NCBI GenBank assembly: GCA_900112915.1
Contig: FONK01000005.1
Location: 1-64,000 of the forward strand
Length of the DNA: 64,000 nucleotides
Direction of reading: 5' to 3'
Origin: Peptostreptococcaceae bacterium pGA-8
GTDB taxonomy: Bacteria; Bacillota; Clostridia; Peptostreptococcales; Anaerovoracaceae
The notes beneath the pieces are model-generated. The model saw only the letters and a list, made by a program, of their open reading frames with translations, was not told the DNA's origin and ran no database searches. Shown in pieces: positions 9,587-17,628 of the stretch (positions are counted from its first letter, which is position 1; every line of letters begins with the position of its first letter). The translations under genes were made by a program, and so were the position numbers.

Positions 9587-10885
9587 ATGGAAAAACAATA
9601 TATTGCAGATTATGTAAAGGTACTGAAAAAGGAATTAGTTCCGGCCCTTGGATGTACTGAACCAATTGCAATTGCTTTTGCTGCAGCTAAAGCAAAGGAT
9701 GTTCTCGGTGTTAAACCGAGTCGAATGGTTGCCAAATGCAGCGGAAATATAATTAAAAATGTAATGGGGGTAGTTGTTCCCAATTCAGATAACAACAAAG
9801 GAATTGCCACTGCAGCAACCTTAGGAGCCATCGCCGGTGATGGAAATGACGGGCTTAATGTGCTAAAAAGTGTAAAGCCTGAGGACATTGTTGAATGTAA
9901 GAGGCTGGTTGCAGAAGGATTTTGCACTTGCACATTGGCAGAAGGCGTTGAGAACCTGTTTATAGATATTATCGCCTATGAAGATGATGAAGATGGAAAT
10001 GAGCTTCATAGTGCTGAAGTTATAATTGCAGATACCCATACTAACATAATAAAGATTGTAAAGGATGGAAAAGTGGAATTTGATAAGGCTACTTCAGATG
10101 CAGGTGAGGAGCATACAGCCTATCCCATGAGCATAGCTACAATAATTGACTTTGCCAATGAAGTTGAAATTGACGAAATTGAGGAAGTTTTTAAAAGACA
10201 GGTAGAGTATAATACTGCTATTTCTGAAGAAGGCCTAACTAATAGATATGGTGCCAATTTAGGTAGTACACTTATAAAAAGTGGAAATTCATCCTTTGGG
10301 GCTCGTGTGAAGGGTAAGGTTGCAGCCGGATCTGATGCGAGAATGGGTGGTTGCAGCATGCCTGTTATTATAAACTCGGGAAGTGGAAATCAAGGACTGG
10401 CAGTTTCGTTGCCGGTAATTGAGTATGCAAAAGAAAATTTCCTAAATAATGAGAAACTTTACAGAGGACTGGCTGTTAGTAATCTTGTTTCAATTTATAT
10501 TAAGAAGAAAATTGGAAGTTTATCAGCTTTTTGTGGTGCTTCGTCAGCAGCAGCGGCTTCAGGTGCGGCTGTTGCCTATCTTAAAGGATGGTTGGTACCA
10601 CAGATTGAGAAGGTTATTGAATCAACCCTTGTAAATGTTGGAGGAATAATTTGTGACGGTGCAAAATCCACATGCGCTGCAAAATTAGCTACAGCCCTTG
10701 ATGCAATGCTTACTTCGCTCGATATGCTTGAAGCCGGCTTTGAGTTCGGCATTGATGAAGGCTTGCTGGGTGAGAGTGCTGAAGAGACTATTTCAAATGT
10801 CTGCTATGTGGGAAAGAATGGTATGTCGGAAACTGATATAAATGTTCTTAAGATTATGACAGGAGAAATAGATACAATGCTTTAG
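9587..10885 (+). CDS. cyuA: L-cysteine desulfidase family protein (CyuA/YhaM, UPF0597)
   Basis: A 432-residue member of the L-cysteine desulfidase / L-serine dehydratase-like family (COG3681). Its signature PALGCTEPIAIAFAAA begins at residue 19. Further conserved parts are KCSGNIIKN, SGSGNQG and GGIICDGAKSTCAAK, whose cysteines probably bind an iron-sulfur cluster. The family degrades L-cysteine to pyruvate, ammonia and sulfide, which would make H2S and detoxify cysteine. The gene follows the sugar-phosphate transferase by only 11 bp with a GGAGG site, so it appears transcriptionally joined to the glycan genes although functionally unrelated. Confidence 0.88.
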   Translation: MEKQYIADYVKVLKKELVPALGCTEPIAIAFAAAKAKDVLGVKPSRMVAKCSGNIIKNVMGVVVPNSDNNKGIATAATLGAIAGDGNDGLNVLKSVKPEDIVECKRLVAEGFCTCTLAEGVENLFIDIIAYEDDEDGNELHSAEVIIADTHTNIIKIVKDGKVEFDKATSDAGEEHTAYPMSIATIIDFANEVEIDEIEEVFKRQVEYNTAISEEGLTNRYGANLGSTLIKSGNSSFGARVKGKVAAGSDARMGGCSMPVIINSGSGNQGLAVSLPVIEYAKENFLNNEKLYRGLAVSNLVSIYIKKKIGSLSAFCGASSAAAASGAAVAYLKGWLVPQIEKVIESTLVNVGGIICDGAKSTCAAKLATALDAMLTSLDMLEAGFEFGIDEGLLGESAEETISNVCYVGKNGMSETDINVLKIMTGEIDTML

Positions 10886-10902
10886 ACTTTTTTGGAGAAA
10901 AC

Positions 10903-12000
10903 ATGAATAAAAAAAGATATTACGGAGTGGATTTACTTAGATGTATTTCAATGATTCTGGTTGTAATTTTACATACACTGGGTGCTGGAGGTGTATTGGA
11001 TGCAACTGCGCAAGGGACTATGACATTTTCGGTTGTTTGGCTATTAGAAATCATAGCTTATCCAGCTGTAAACATTTTTGCTATGATTAGTGGATTTGTA
11101 GGATACTCAGATGAAGTATATAAGTTTAAATATAGCAATTGCATAAGCCTATGGATTAGAATTGTTTTTTATGGGATTATATCTACAGTAGTAATATATT
11201 TTGTTAATTCCGAGCTTGTGAGCACAGGAGATTTTTTTCGGGTATTTTTTCCTATTACTACAAGGGCATATTGGTACTATACAGCTTATGTGGTGTTAGT
11301 AGTACTAATACCTGCTATAAATTTTGTTTTAAGGTCGTTAGATAAAAAAGTTTTATTCAGTTTGTTAATACTTATATTCTTACTTTCAATTTTGGAAACC
11401 ACGACAAAGCAGTTTGCCTTAAGTGGTGGATATGGCTTCACATGGTTGGCTCTTTTGTATGTACTGGGAGCTATTATTAAAAAATGTAAGCTTCATGAAA
11501 AAATTAAGCTAGGATATGCATTAACAGCATTGTTAATGTCAATTTTGATTACTTGGATATGGCTTTTATATGGAAGAGAAATTTCTTTGTTTAATTGGGA
11601 GATAGATAAAGAATTGTTTATTTCATATGTATCACCTACAGTATTATGTTCAGCTGTTATGACTTTGATAATTTTTGCTAAGGTTGAATTTTGCGATAAG
11701 GTAAATCGAATAATAAAATTAATTAGACCTTGTGTATTTACAACATTTATACTTAACAGTCAATATTCAATTGCAAACAATTTTCTTTATGGCAAATTTG
11801 TGTTTTTAGCAAATACAAGAGCCGTTATTGTACCGGTTTTTGTTATTGGCTATGCTGTTACATTTTTTGTAGTCTCTACATTGATAGACTTATTGAGAAT
11901 ATACATCTTTAAATTTGCAAAAGTGGATAGTCTATCTAAAAAGGTTGAAAGTGGGATTAAATTTTTATTGGATAAGATGTCAAGCTTGGTCGTAGATTAA
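10903..12000 (+). CDS. Membrane acyltransferase (acyltransferase_3 family)
   Basis: A 365-residue polytopic membrane protein of the acyltransferase_3 family (OafA/WecH-like), recognised by the N-terminal YYGVDLLRCISMILVVILH, where the Arg and His of the R-x10-H motif are present, and by about ten hydrophobic helices. These proteins O-acetylate or succinylate exported glycans or lipids. There is no SGNH domain. Placement 17 bp after cyuA and at the end of the glycan run suggests it modifies that polymer. The local sequence is more AT-rich than the tarI-tarJ section. Confidence 0.75.
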   Translation: MNKKRYYGVDLLRCISMILVVILHTLGAGGVLDATAQGTMTFSVVWLLEIIAYPAVNIFAMISGFVGYSDEVYKFKYSNCISLWIRIVFYGIISTVVIYFVNSELVSTGDFFRVFFPITTRAYWYYTAYVVLVVLIPAINFVLRSLDKKVLFSLLILIFLLSILETTTKQFALSGGYGFTWLALLYVLGAIIKKCKLHEKIKLGYALTALLMSILITWIWLLYGREISLFNWEIDKELFISYVSPTVLCSAVMTLIIFAKVEFCDKVNRIIKLIRPCVFTTFILNSQYSIANNFLYGKFVFLANTRAVIVPVFVIGYAVTFFVVSTLIDLLRIYIFKFAKVDSLSKKVESGIKFLLDKMSSLVVD

Positions 12001-12021
12001 CTTTTTTATCACAAAAAACTA

Positions 12022-12711
12022 CTACAATAGTCTAAAGCTTGTTCGTTCACTTTCAATGATGCCTTCATTGTTCAGAAGCTTTATTTCACGCATCATGGCA
12101 GAGCGATCAACATGAAGATACTCTGACAGTTGACTTAGATTCATGGGAATGGTGAATATAGAGCTTTTTTTAGAAGATGTAGATTTGATATATTTTAAAT
12201 ATGTGAGTAATTTTGCTCTAATTGTGGGCTGTCCTATTATGGAAACATATAGGGACAGCTCTTGTGATTTTTGTGCAGACATAATAAATAAATTGCTTAT
12301 CAGCTGGCTGTGATGCATACAAGCATTTTCACATGGCGTGACAACATGAGAGTAGTCTATGAAGCTGATTTGACAATCTGAAGTTGCAGTAATTACATAT
12401 TGAAAATTGTCGAGGGGCAACGAAAATATTTCTCCGAACACATCTACGCTTTTATAGCTTTCCAGCAGAAATATTTCACCATCGGCATTGATGATTTCCA
12501 GCTTAGCTGTTCCTTCCCAAAGGATAGCAAGGGTAGGATGTGATAGACTCATAGAATCCAAAGACATTTGAGATTTTTTAAGCAAATCATCCAGGGAATA
12601 TTCCATGATGGTTTCCTTATTGGAATATGCTTTAGTCGTAGGGTTAAAACAAGGAATCATTTTTTTTATGCTTTCGGGGCCGATACCACTTAACACACTT
12701 ATTTTTTCCAT
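12022..12711 (-). CDS. Crp/Fnr-family transcriptional regulator
   Basis: A 229-residue regulator with an N-terminal cyclic-nucleotide-binding-like beta-barrel (about 20-125), a dimerisation helix and a C-terminal winged helix-turn-helix (LSQLSEYLHVDRSAMMREIKLL, about 190-212). Four cysteines at 21, 113, 127 and 131, including a CxxxC pair in TPCENACMHH, could give redox or metal sensitivity, though the classical FNR spacing is absent. It diverges from the acyl-CoA dehydrogenase fusion gene across a 194-bp gap that contains a dyad suited to this family (12828-12846). It therefore probably regulates that operon and perhaps itself. Confidence 0.85.
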   Translation of the reverse strand: MEKISVLSGIGPESIKKMIPCFNPTTKAYSNKETIMEYSLDDLLKKSQMSLDSMSLSHPTLAILWEGTAKLEIINADGEIFLLESYKSVDVFGEIFSLPLDNFQYVITATSDCQISFIDYSHVVTPCENACMHHSQLISNLFIMSAQKSQELSLYVSIIGQPTIRAKLLTYLKYIKSTSSKKSSIFTIPMNLSQLSEYLHVDRSAMMREIKLLNNEGIIESERTSFRLL

Positions 12712-12827
12712 TTTCTCACCAAATCCGTCAATCTTTATTAAATCATTTAAGAAAGCAAGTATTTATAATTCAACAATTAGCTTGTCTCTCTACAGCGTAA
12801 ATCTGATTGATATAATTATAACACATA

Positions 12828-12870
12828 TGTTGCATTTACCACAACAAATTTTGGGTATAGTAGTTATAAT
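12828..12870 (+). promoter_or_regulatory. Candidate Crp/Fnr operator with a promoter lacking a good -35
   Basis: The dyad TGTTG-N9-CAACA occupies 12828-12846. A perfect TATAAT lies at 12865-12870, but the hexamer 17 bp upstream (CAACAA) is not a -35 box. The dyad centre is about 40 bp upstream of the expected transcription start near 12877, the classical class II activator position. The same dyad overlaps the probable -35 (TTGTGG) of the divergent regulator, whose -10 would be 12820-12815. Activation of the fusion gene plus autorepression is an inference. Confidence 0.5.
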
Positions 12871-12905
12871 GAAGGAAATAAATTAGAAATTTAAGGAGGT
12901 ACATA

Positions 12906-14828
12906 ATGCTTTTTAAAACAACAGAAGCTCATGAGGAATTTAGAGCAAAGATAAGAGCCTTTGCTGAAGAGGAAGTGAAGCCTATTGCTTTCATGCTGGA
13001 CAAGGAAAATTCTTTCCCGCATGAGGTTGTTAAGAAGATGGCTAAAAATGGTTGGTTGGGAATACCTTATCCAAAGGAATACGGTGGAGCAGGCATGGAT
13101 GCATTAAGCTATGCTATTGCAGTCGAAGAGCTTTCAAGAGTTGATGGAGGTACGGGAGTAATACTATCTGCTCATGTTTCTCTCGGTTCATATCCGATCG
13201 CTGCTTTCGGTACTGAAGAGCAGAAGAAAAAGTATCTGATGCCTCTTGCTAAAGGAGAAAAGTTAGGTGCATTCGGATTAACTGAACCAAACGCAGGCTC
13301 AGATGCCGGTGGAACAGAGACTACGGCTGTTTTGGAAGGCGATCATTATATCCTAAACGGTGGCAAAATTTTCATTACAAATGCACCTATCGCTGAAACA
13401 TACATAGTTTTCGCTGTAACTACTCCTAATATCGGAACTAAAGGAATCAGTGCCTTCATTGTTGAAAAGGGCTGGGAAGGCTTTGAATTCGGAGACCACT
13501 ATGACAAGCTGGGTATCCGCTCATCATCCACTGCCGAGTTAATCTTCAATGATGTTAAGGTTCCTAAGGAAAATCTGCTTGGTAAGGAAGGTCAGGGCTT
13601 CAAGATTGCAATGGCAACCCTTGATGGGGGTAGAATCGGCATTGCTTCTCAGGCACTTGGTATTGCGCAGGGAGCTTTCGAGCATGCTGTTGAATATTCA
13701 AAGGAAAGAATTCAGTTCGGTAAACCGATTGCTTTTCAGCAGGTTAATTCTTTCAAAATCGCTGACATGGCAACTAAGCTAAGATGCGCAAGATTCCTTA
13801 TTTATTCGGCTGCAGAGCTTAAGGAAGCTCACGAACCATATGGAATGGAATCTGCTATGGCAAAGCAATATGCATCTGATATTGCTCTTGAGGTAGTAAA
13901 CGATGCCTTACAAATCTTCGGAGGCACCGGTTACCTGAAGGGTATGGAAGTTGAGAGAGCATACCGAGATGCTAAAATCACAACCATTTATGAAGGTACT
14001 AACGAGATCCAGAGAGTTGTTATTGCTTCTCACATTCTAGGCAAAGCACCAAAGGAAGATGGGGGAGTGGTAAAGAAACCGGCCGCAGCGGCAACCGGTG
14101 CAAGGAAAAAAATCTTATTTAAGGGTACTGCTCAGGAACAGGTTGATCAACTAGTTGAAGCACTTAAAGGCGATGGCTATGACTTTACTGTAGGCATTGA
14201 TAAGGATACTCCGATTGTAGAGGCGGATCGAGTAGTTTCAGCCGGTAAGGGTATTGGCGAAAAAGCTAATATGAAGCTTATTGAAGCTCTTGCTGTACAG
14301 GCCGGAGCAGCAGTCGGTTCTTCAAGACCTGTTGCAGAAACATTAAAATATCTTCCTATTGACAGATATGTAGGAATGTCAGGACAGAAATTTACAGGAA
14401 ATCTTTACTTTGCATGTGGTATTTCCGGTGCAAGTCAGCATCTGAAGGGTATCAAGGATGCAACAACTATCGTTGCAATTAATAAGAACAAGAATGCTCC
14501 TATTTTCAAGAATGCTGACTATGGAATCGTAGGAGATGTACTTGAAATTCTTCCCCTGCTGACTAAAGCCCTTGATAACGGTAAGGAAAAGAAACCGGCA
14601 CCGCCAAGGGTTAAGATGAAGAGAGCAACAGTTCTTAAGGAGGCCGATCCTTTTGACAGATATGTATGCAACGGATGTGGATATGAATATCATACCGAAT
14701 TAGGTGATCCCGATGGAGATATTGCTCCGGGTACAACTTATGAACAGCTTCCTGAAGAGTGGCTATGCCCGCTTTGTGGATCTGCAAAAATAGATTTTGT
14801 AAAAGTTAAAACAAAGGAGGATAAATAA
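12906..14828 (+). CDS. Acyl-CoA dehydrogenase - ETF alpha C-terminal domain - rubredoxin fusion
   Basis: A 640-residue triple fusion. Residues about 1-378 are a short-chain (butyryl-CoA-like) acyl-CoA dehydrogenase with GLTEPNAGSDAGG, RIQFGKPIAFQQ, QIFGGTGYLKG and the YEGTNEIQR catalytic-Glu motif. Residues about 405-570 are the FAD-binding C-terminal domain of ETF alpha (GKGIGEKAN, GSSRPVAE, CGISGASQH, NADYGIVGD). Residues about 586-632 are rubredoxin with iron ligands Cys588, Cys591, Cys621 and Cys624. The order suggests an intramolecular electron path: acyl-CoA, FAD, FAD, Fe. It has a strong AGGAGG site and overlaps the flavodiiron gene by 1 bp. Electron direction is inferred; no separate ETF beta gene is nearby. 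Confidence 0.92.
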   Translation: MLFKTTEAHEEFRAKIRAFAEEEVKPIAFMLDKENSFPHEVVKKMAKNGWLGIPYPKEYGGAGMDALSYAIAVEELSRVDGGTGVILSAHVSLGSYPIAAFGTEEQKKKYLMPLAKGEKLGAFGLTEPNAGSDAGGTETTAVLEGDHYILNGGKIFITNAPIAETYIVFAVTTPNIGTKGISAFIVEKGWEGFEFGDHYDKLGIRSSSTAELIFNDVKVPKENLLGKEGQGFKIAMATLDGGRIGIASQALGIAQGAFEHAVEYSKERIQFGKPIAFQQVNSFKIADMATKLRCARFLIYSAAELKEAHEPYGMESAMAKQYASDIALEVVNDALQIFGGTGYLKGMEVERAYRDAKITTIYEGTNEIQRVVIASHILGKAPKEDGGVVKKPAAAATGARKKILFKGTAQEQVDQLVEALKGDGYDFTVGIDKDTPIVEADRVVSAGKGIGEKANMKLIEALAVQAGAAVGSSRPVAETLKYLPIDRYVGMSGQKFTGNLYFACGISGASQHLKGIKDATTIVAINKNKNAPIFKNADYGIVGDVLEILPLLTKALDNGKEKKPAPPRVKMKRATVLKEADPFDRYVCNGCGYEYHTELGDPDGDIAPGTTYEQLPEEWLCPLCGSAKIDFVKVKTKEDK

Positions 14829-16042
14829 TGCATTGCGTAAGAAAAGTGACCGATGACCTGTATTGGGTCGGTGCTAATGAAAAAAGATTGCACCTATTTG
14901 AAAACATTCATCCAATCGAAGATGGTGTATCATATAACTCATATTTGCTTTTAGACGAGAAAACGGTTCTATTTGATACAGCAGATTGGGCAGTAGGAAG
15001 ACAGTTTATTGAAAATGTTGAATATGTTCTTGATGGCAGAAAGCTCGACTATATGGTAATTAATCATATGGAACCTGACCACTGTGCATCTATGGAAGAA
15101 ATTCTGCTCAGATACCCGGAAGTTACAGTAGTTTCAACTGAGAAAGCGTATATGCTTATGCAGCAGTTCGGCTTCAGCGTAACTGATAACTTCCATCAGG
15201 TTCAAGAAGGAGACACTATGTCCTTCGGTAAGCACAATGTAGTATTTGTTGAAGCTCCTATGGTACATTGGCCGGAAGCAATGGTAACCTTTGATACAAC
15301 CAATGGAGTTCTGTTCTCAGCAGATGCTTTCGGATCATTTAAATCACTGGACGGCGTGTTATTTGCCGATGAAGTAAACTTTGACAGAGACTGGCTTGAT
15401 GAGGCTAGAAGATACTATACCAATATTGTAGGTAAATACGGTCCTCATGTAATGGATCTTTTAGGCAAGGCTGCAACGATTGATATTAAAATGCTTTGCC
15501 CTTTACATGGTCCGGTTTGGAGAAAGGATCTAGGATACATCCTGGATAAGTATGTTCACTGGGCAACCTATGAACCGGAGGAAAAGGGTGTACTGATTGC
15601 TTACGCTTCTATGTATGGTAATACAGAATCAGCAGCACAGATTCTGGCTGCCAAACTCCATGAAAAGGGTATGCACAACCTTAGGATGTATGATGTATCT
15701 AAAACTCATCAGTCATATCTAATTGGTGAAGCATTCAAGTACAGCCATATGGCACTTTTAGCTCCAACCTACAACTTAAACCTTTTCCCACCGATGGAAA
15801 GCTTTATGCTGGATATGCAGAAGCTGAACCTTCAGAAGAGGGTAGTTGGTGTAGTTGAAAATGGATCATGGGCTCCACAGTCAGGCGTTGTAATGAAAGA
15901 AATTCTTGATTCAATGAAGCAGATGACAGTTCTTAATGAAGAAGTATCAGTAACATCTTCAGTTAGCAAGGCTGTTTATGACGAACTTGACTCACTGGCA
16001 GATAGTATCATTGATTCAATGAAGCAGGATTACAAGTATTAA
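14828..16042 (+). CDS. fprA: Flavodiiron protein (FprA family A-type flavoprotein)
   Basis: A 404-residue flavodiiron protein: an N-terminal metallo-beta-lactamase-like diiron domain with H80-x-E82-x-D84-H85 (HMEPDH) and further ligands near HWPEAM, SADAFGSF and CPLHGP, followed by a flavodoxin domain from about residue 255 (YASMYGNTESAAQ). The family reduces O2 to water, or NO to N2O, with electrons usually delivered by rubredoxin. Its start codon shares a base with the stop of the rubredoxin-containing fusion gene, so the donor domain and the terminal reductase are translationally coupled. A strong hairpin terminator follows at 16087-16125. O2 rather than NO reduction is an inference. Confidence 0.93.
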   Translation: MHCVRKVTDDLYWVGANEKRLHLFENIHPIEDGVSYNSYLLLDEKTVLFDTADWAVGRQFIENVEYVLDGRKLDYMVINHMEPDHCASMEEILLRYPEVTVVSTEKAYMLMQQFGFSVTDNFHQVQEGDTMSFGKHNVVFVEAPMVHWPEAMVTFDTTNGVLFSADAFGSFKSLDGVLFADEVNFDRDWLDEARRYYTNIVGKYGPHVMDLLGKAATIDIKMLCPLHGPVWRKDLGYILDKYVHWATYEPEEKGVLIAYASMYGNTESAAQILAAKLHEKGMHNLRMYDVSKTHQSYLIGEAFKYSHMALLAPTYNLNLFPPMESFMLDMQKLNLQKRVVGVVENGSWAPQSGVVMKEILDSMKQMTVLNEEVSVTSSVSKAVYDELDSLADSIIDSMKQDYKY

Positions 16043-16086
16043 TTTTTCATATACTTGATTAACCGAGTTAAAAAGGTTAGAATATA

Positions 16087-16125
16087 GACGATGGATGGTG
16101 ATGAACCGATTCCATCGTCTTTTTT
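16087..16125 (+). terminator. Rho-independent terminator after the flavodiiron gene
   Basis: A 9-bp perfect stem (GACGATGGA / TCCATCGTC, 16087-16095 and 16111-16119) is followed by six T residues at 16120-16125. It closes the acyl-CoA dehydrogenase fusion-fprA operon. Confidence 0.85.
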
Positions 16126-16143
16126 AGAAGCATAAGATATTTA

Positions 16144-17154
16144 ATGGCACTGCGGAGTAAATTGTTGGAAATGAAAACCATAGAAAATATGAGTAAAAGC
16201 AGCGGCTCAGCTGCATATGAAATTTCAGATTTTAAAATGCTTGAGAGGGTACTCAGAGATAGTATAAAAGAGCCGGTAACTGTTGCCATTGCATGTGCTC
16301 ACGACTATGAAAGCCTTAAGGCGATATTTAAGGCTGAAGATGAGGGGCTCGCCGATTATTTGCTGTTAGGTATAAAACCTGAAATAATTAATTTGGCGGA
16401 AAGGCTGCACAAAGAAGGAGCATGCTCACAAAAACAACTGGATGAGCTTATTGGCAGGATTGTGCATTGTGAAAATGGCGAGGAAGCAGCCGTGAAAGCA
16501 GTAGAAGCAATCCGCTCAGGAAAAGCACAGGTTCTATTCAAGGGCATAATGCAGACTAAGACTCTTTTGAAAGAGGTTGTTAATAAGGATAGAGGCCTCG
16601 GAACCGGTAGTCTTATGTCCAGTGTCGTGTTATTAGATGTTCCGAAGTACCATAAGATTTTTGCTGTTACAGATCCGGGCATGGTTATGTATCCCGATTT
16701 ATCTGATAAGGTTGACCTTGTGAAAAATGCTGAAAAGCTGATGACATCATTTGGCTATGAGGCTGTTAAAGTGGCGGGTATTTGTGCTATTGAGGTAGTA
16801 AATGAAAAGATGCCGGAAACTGTTGATGCAGCAAGGATTGAAGAAATGTCGACAGCTGGTGAGCTGGGACGAGTGACTTTTCAGGGACCATTGTCAATGG
16901 ACGTGGCCATGAACAAAGAAATGGCAGAACATAAGAAAACCTTTGGCAGTGTTGCCGGCAATGCAGATGTGCTTTTGGTGCCATCAATAGCTACCGGAAA
17001 TGTCATAGTTAAGTCTTTGATGGTTCTGGCTGATGCTAAGATGGCAGGCTGTGTAGTGGGAGCGAGTTGCCCAATTGTGCTCACATCCAGAAGTGCTGAT
17101 TTTAGTGAAAGATATTATTCAATTTTGGCGTGTGCGCTCAGCGCATCAAGATAG
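16144..17154 (+). CDS. Phosphate butyryltransferase/phosphotransacetylase family protein
   Basis: The product matches the phosphate acetyl/butyryltransferase family, which exchanges acyl-CoA and acyl-phosphate. The segments LFKGIMQTKTLLKEV, GLGTGSLMSSVVLLDVPKY, FAVTDPGMVMYPDL, FQGPLSMDVAMNK and VLLVPSIATGNVIVKSL are typical of Ptb. At 336 residues it is about 35 longer than usual Ptb; the extra N-terminal residues have no clear domain, and ATG 16171 or 16189 are alternative starts since no convincing ribosome site distinguishes them. No butyrate kinase gene lies beside it. It sits after the butyryl-CoA-dehydrogenase-like fusion, consistent with C4 acyl-CoA metabolism. Confidence 0.8.
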   Translation: MALRSKLLEMKTIENMSKSSGSAAYEISDFKMLERVLRDSIKEPVTVAIACAHDYESLKAIFKAEDEGLADYLLLGIKPEIINLAERLHKEGACSQKQLDELIGRIVHCENGEEAAVKAVEAIRSGKAQVLFKGIMQTKTLLKEVVNKDRGLGTGSLMSSVVLLDVPKYHKIFAVTDPGMVMYPDLSDKVDLVKNAEKLMTSFGYEAVKVAGICAIEVVNEKMPETVDAARIEEMSTAGELGRVTFQGPLSMDVAMNKEMAEHKKTFGSVAGNADVLLVPSIATGNVIVKSLMVLADAKMAGCVVGASCPIVLTSRSADFSERYYSILACALSASR

Positions 17155-17164
17155 GAGGGATTAA

Positions 17165-17515
17165 ATGCTATTTGTTGAATATCCTAAATGTACGACTTGC
17201 AAAAAAGCGAAGAAATGGTTGGAGGATGGTGGATTTCAGTTCCAAGACAGACATATTAAGGAGGAAAACCCAACCTATGAAGAGCTTAAAGCTTGGTATG
17301 AAAAAAGTGGCTTACCAATTAAAAGATTTTTCAATACCAGTGGACTTTTGTATAAGGAGCTGGGCTTGAAGGATAAGTTGCCTGATATGACAGAAGATGA
17401 AATGCTTAAGCTTCTTGCAACTGATGGAATGCTGGTAAAAAGACCGGTTCTCGTTGGAGAAGATTTTGTGTTAACAGGCTTTAAGGAAGCGGAGTGGAGT
17501 GAAAAATTAAAATAG
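17165..17515 (+). CDS. ArsC/Spx-family thioredoxin-fold protein
   Basis: A 116-residue protein of the ArsC/Spx/YffB family: a thioredoxin fold with a CTTC motif (Cys9, Cys12) and the conserved IKRFFNTSG and VKRPVLV segments. ArsC-like members act as glutathione or thioredoxin-dependent reductases, while Spx-like members bind RNA polymerase under thiol stress. Length and the RP motif fit the poorly characterised "arsenate reductase family" group; no ars genes are nearby, so arsenate reduction is not assumed. It starts 10 bp after the Ptb-like gene with a GGAGG site and ends at a terminator. Confidence 0.82.
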   Translation: MLFVEYPKCTTCKKAKKWLEDGGFQFQDRHIKEENPTYEELKAWYEKSGLPIKRFFNTSGLLYKELGLKDKLPDMTEDEMLKLLATDGMLVKRPVLVGEDFVLTGFKEAEWSEKLK

Positions 17516-17520
17516 AGCTT

Positions 17521-17551
17521 AAAACCGGATTGAAAGGTCCGGTTTTAATTT
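17521..17551 (+). terminator. Terminator after the ArsC/Spx-like gene
   Basis: A perfect 9-bp dyad AAAACCGGA (17521-17529) and TCCGGTTTT (17538-17546) with an 8-nt loop runs into AATTTTA. It overlaps closely the converging terminator for the minus-strand aminopeptidase. Confidence 0.8.
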
Positions 17552-17558
17552 TAGGCAT

Positions 17559-17595
17559 AAAAATCCCCCTTTCACCGGTTGTACGGCAAAAGGGG
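17559..17595 (-). terminator. Terminator of the M29 aminopeptidase gene
   Basis: Read on the minus strand, CCCCTTT and AAAGGGG arms (17565-17572 and 17589-17595) flank a GC-rich loop and run into a T tract (complement of 17559-17563). Confidence 0.65.
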
Positions 17596-17628
17596 TACAT
17601 ATCAGTATTATACCGAGCCTTGGCCCAT

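Noticed and set aside
12605-12886. Plus-strand open frame of 93 codons between the Crp/Fnr gene and the acyl-CoA dehydrogenase
   Set aside because: It overlaps the 5' end of the regulator and the promoter region, has no ribosome site and resembles no family.
17165-17515. Arsenate reductase as a firm function
   Set aside because: Only the ArsC/Spx fold and CxxC are visible; there are no arsenic-resistance neighbours, so the call was kept at family level.
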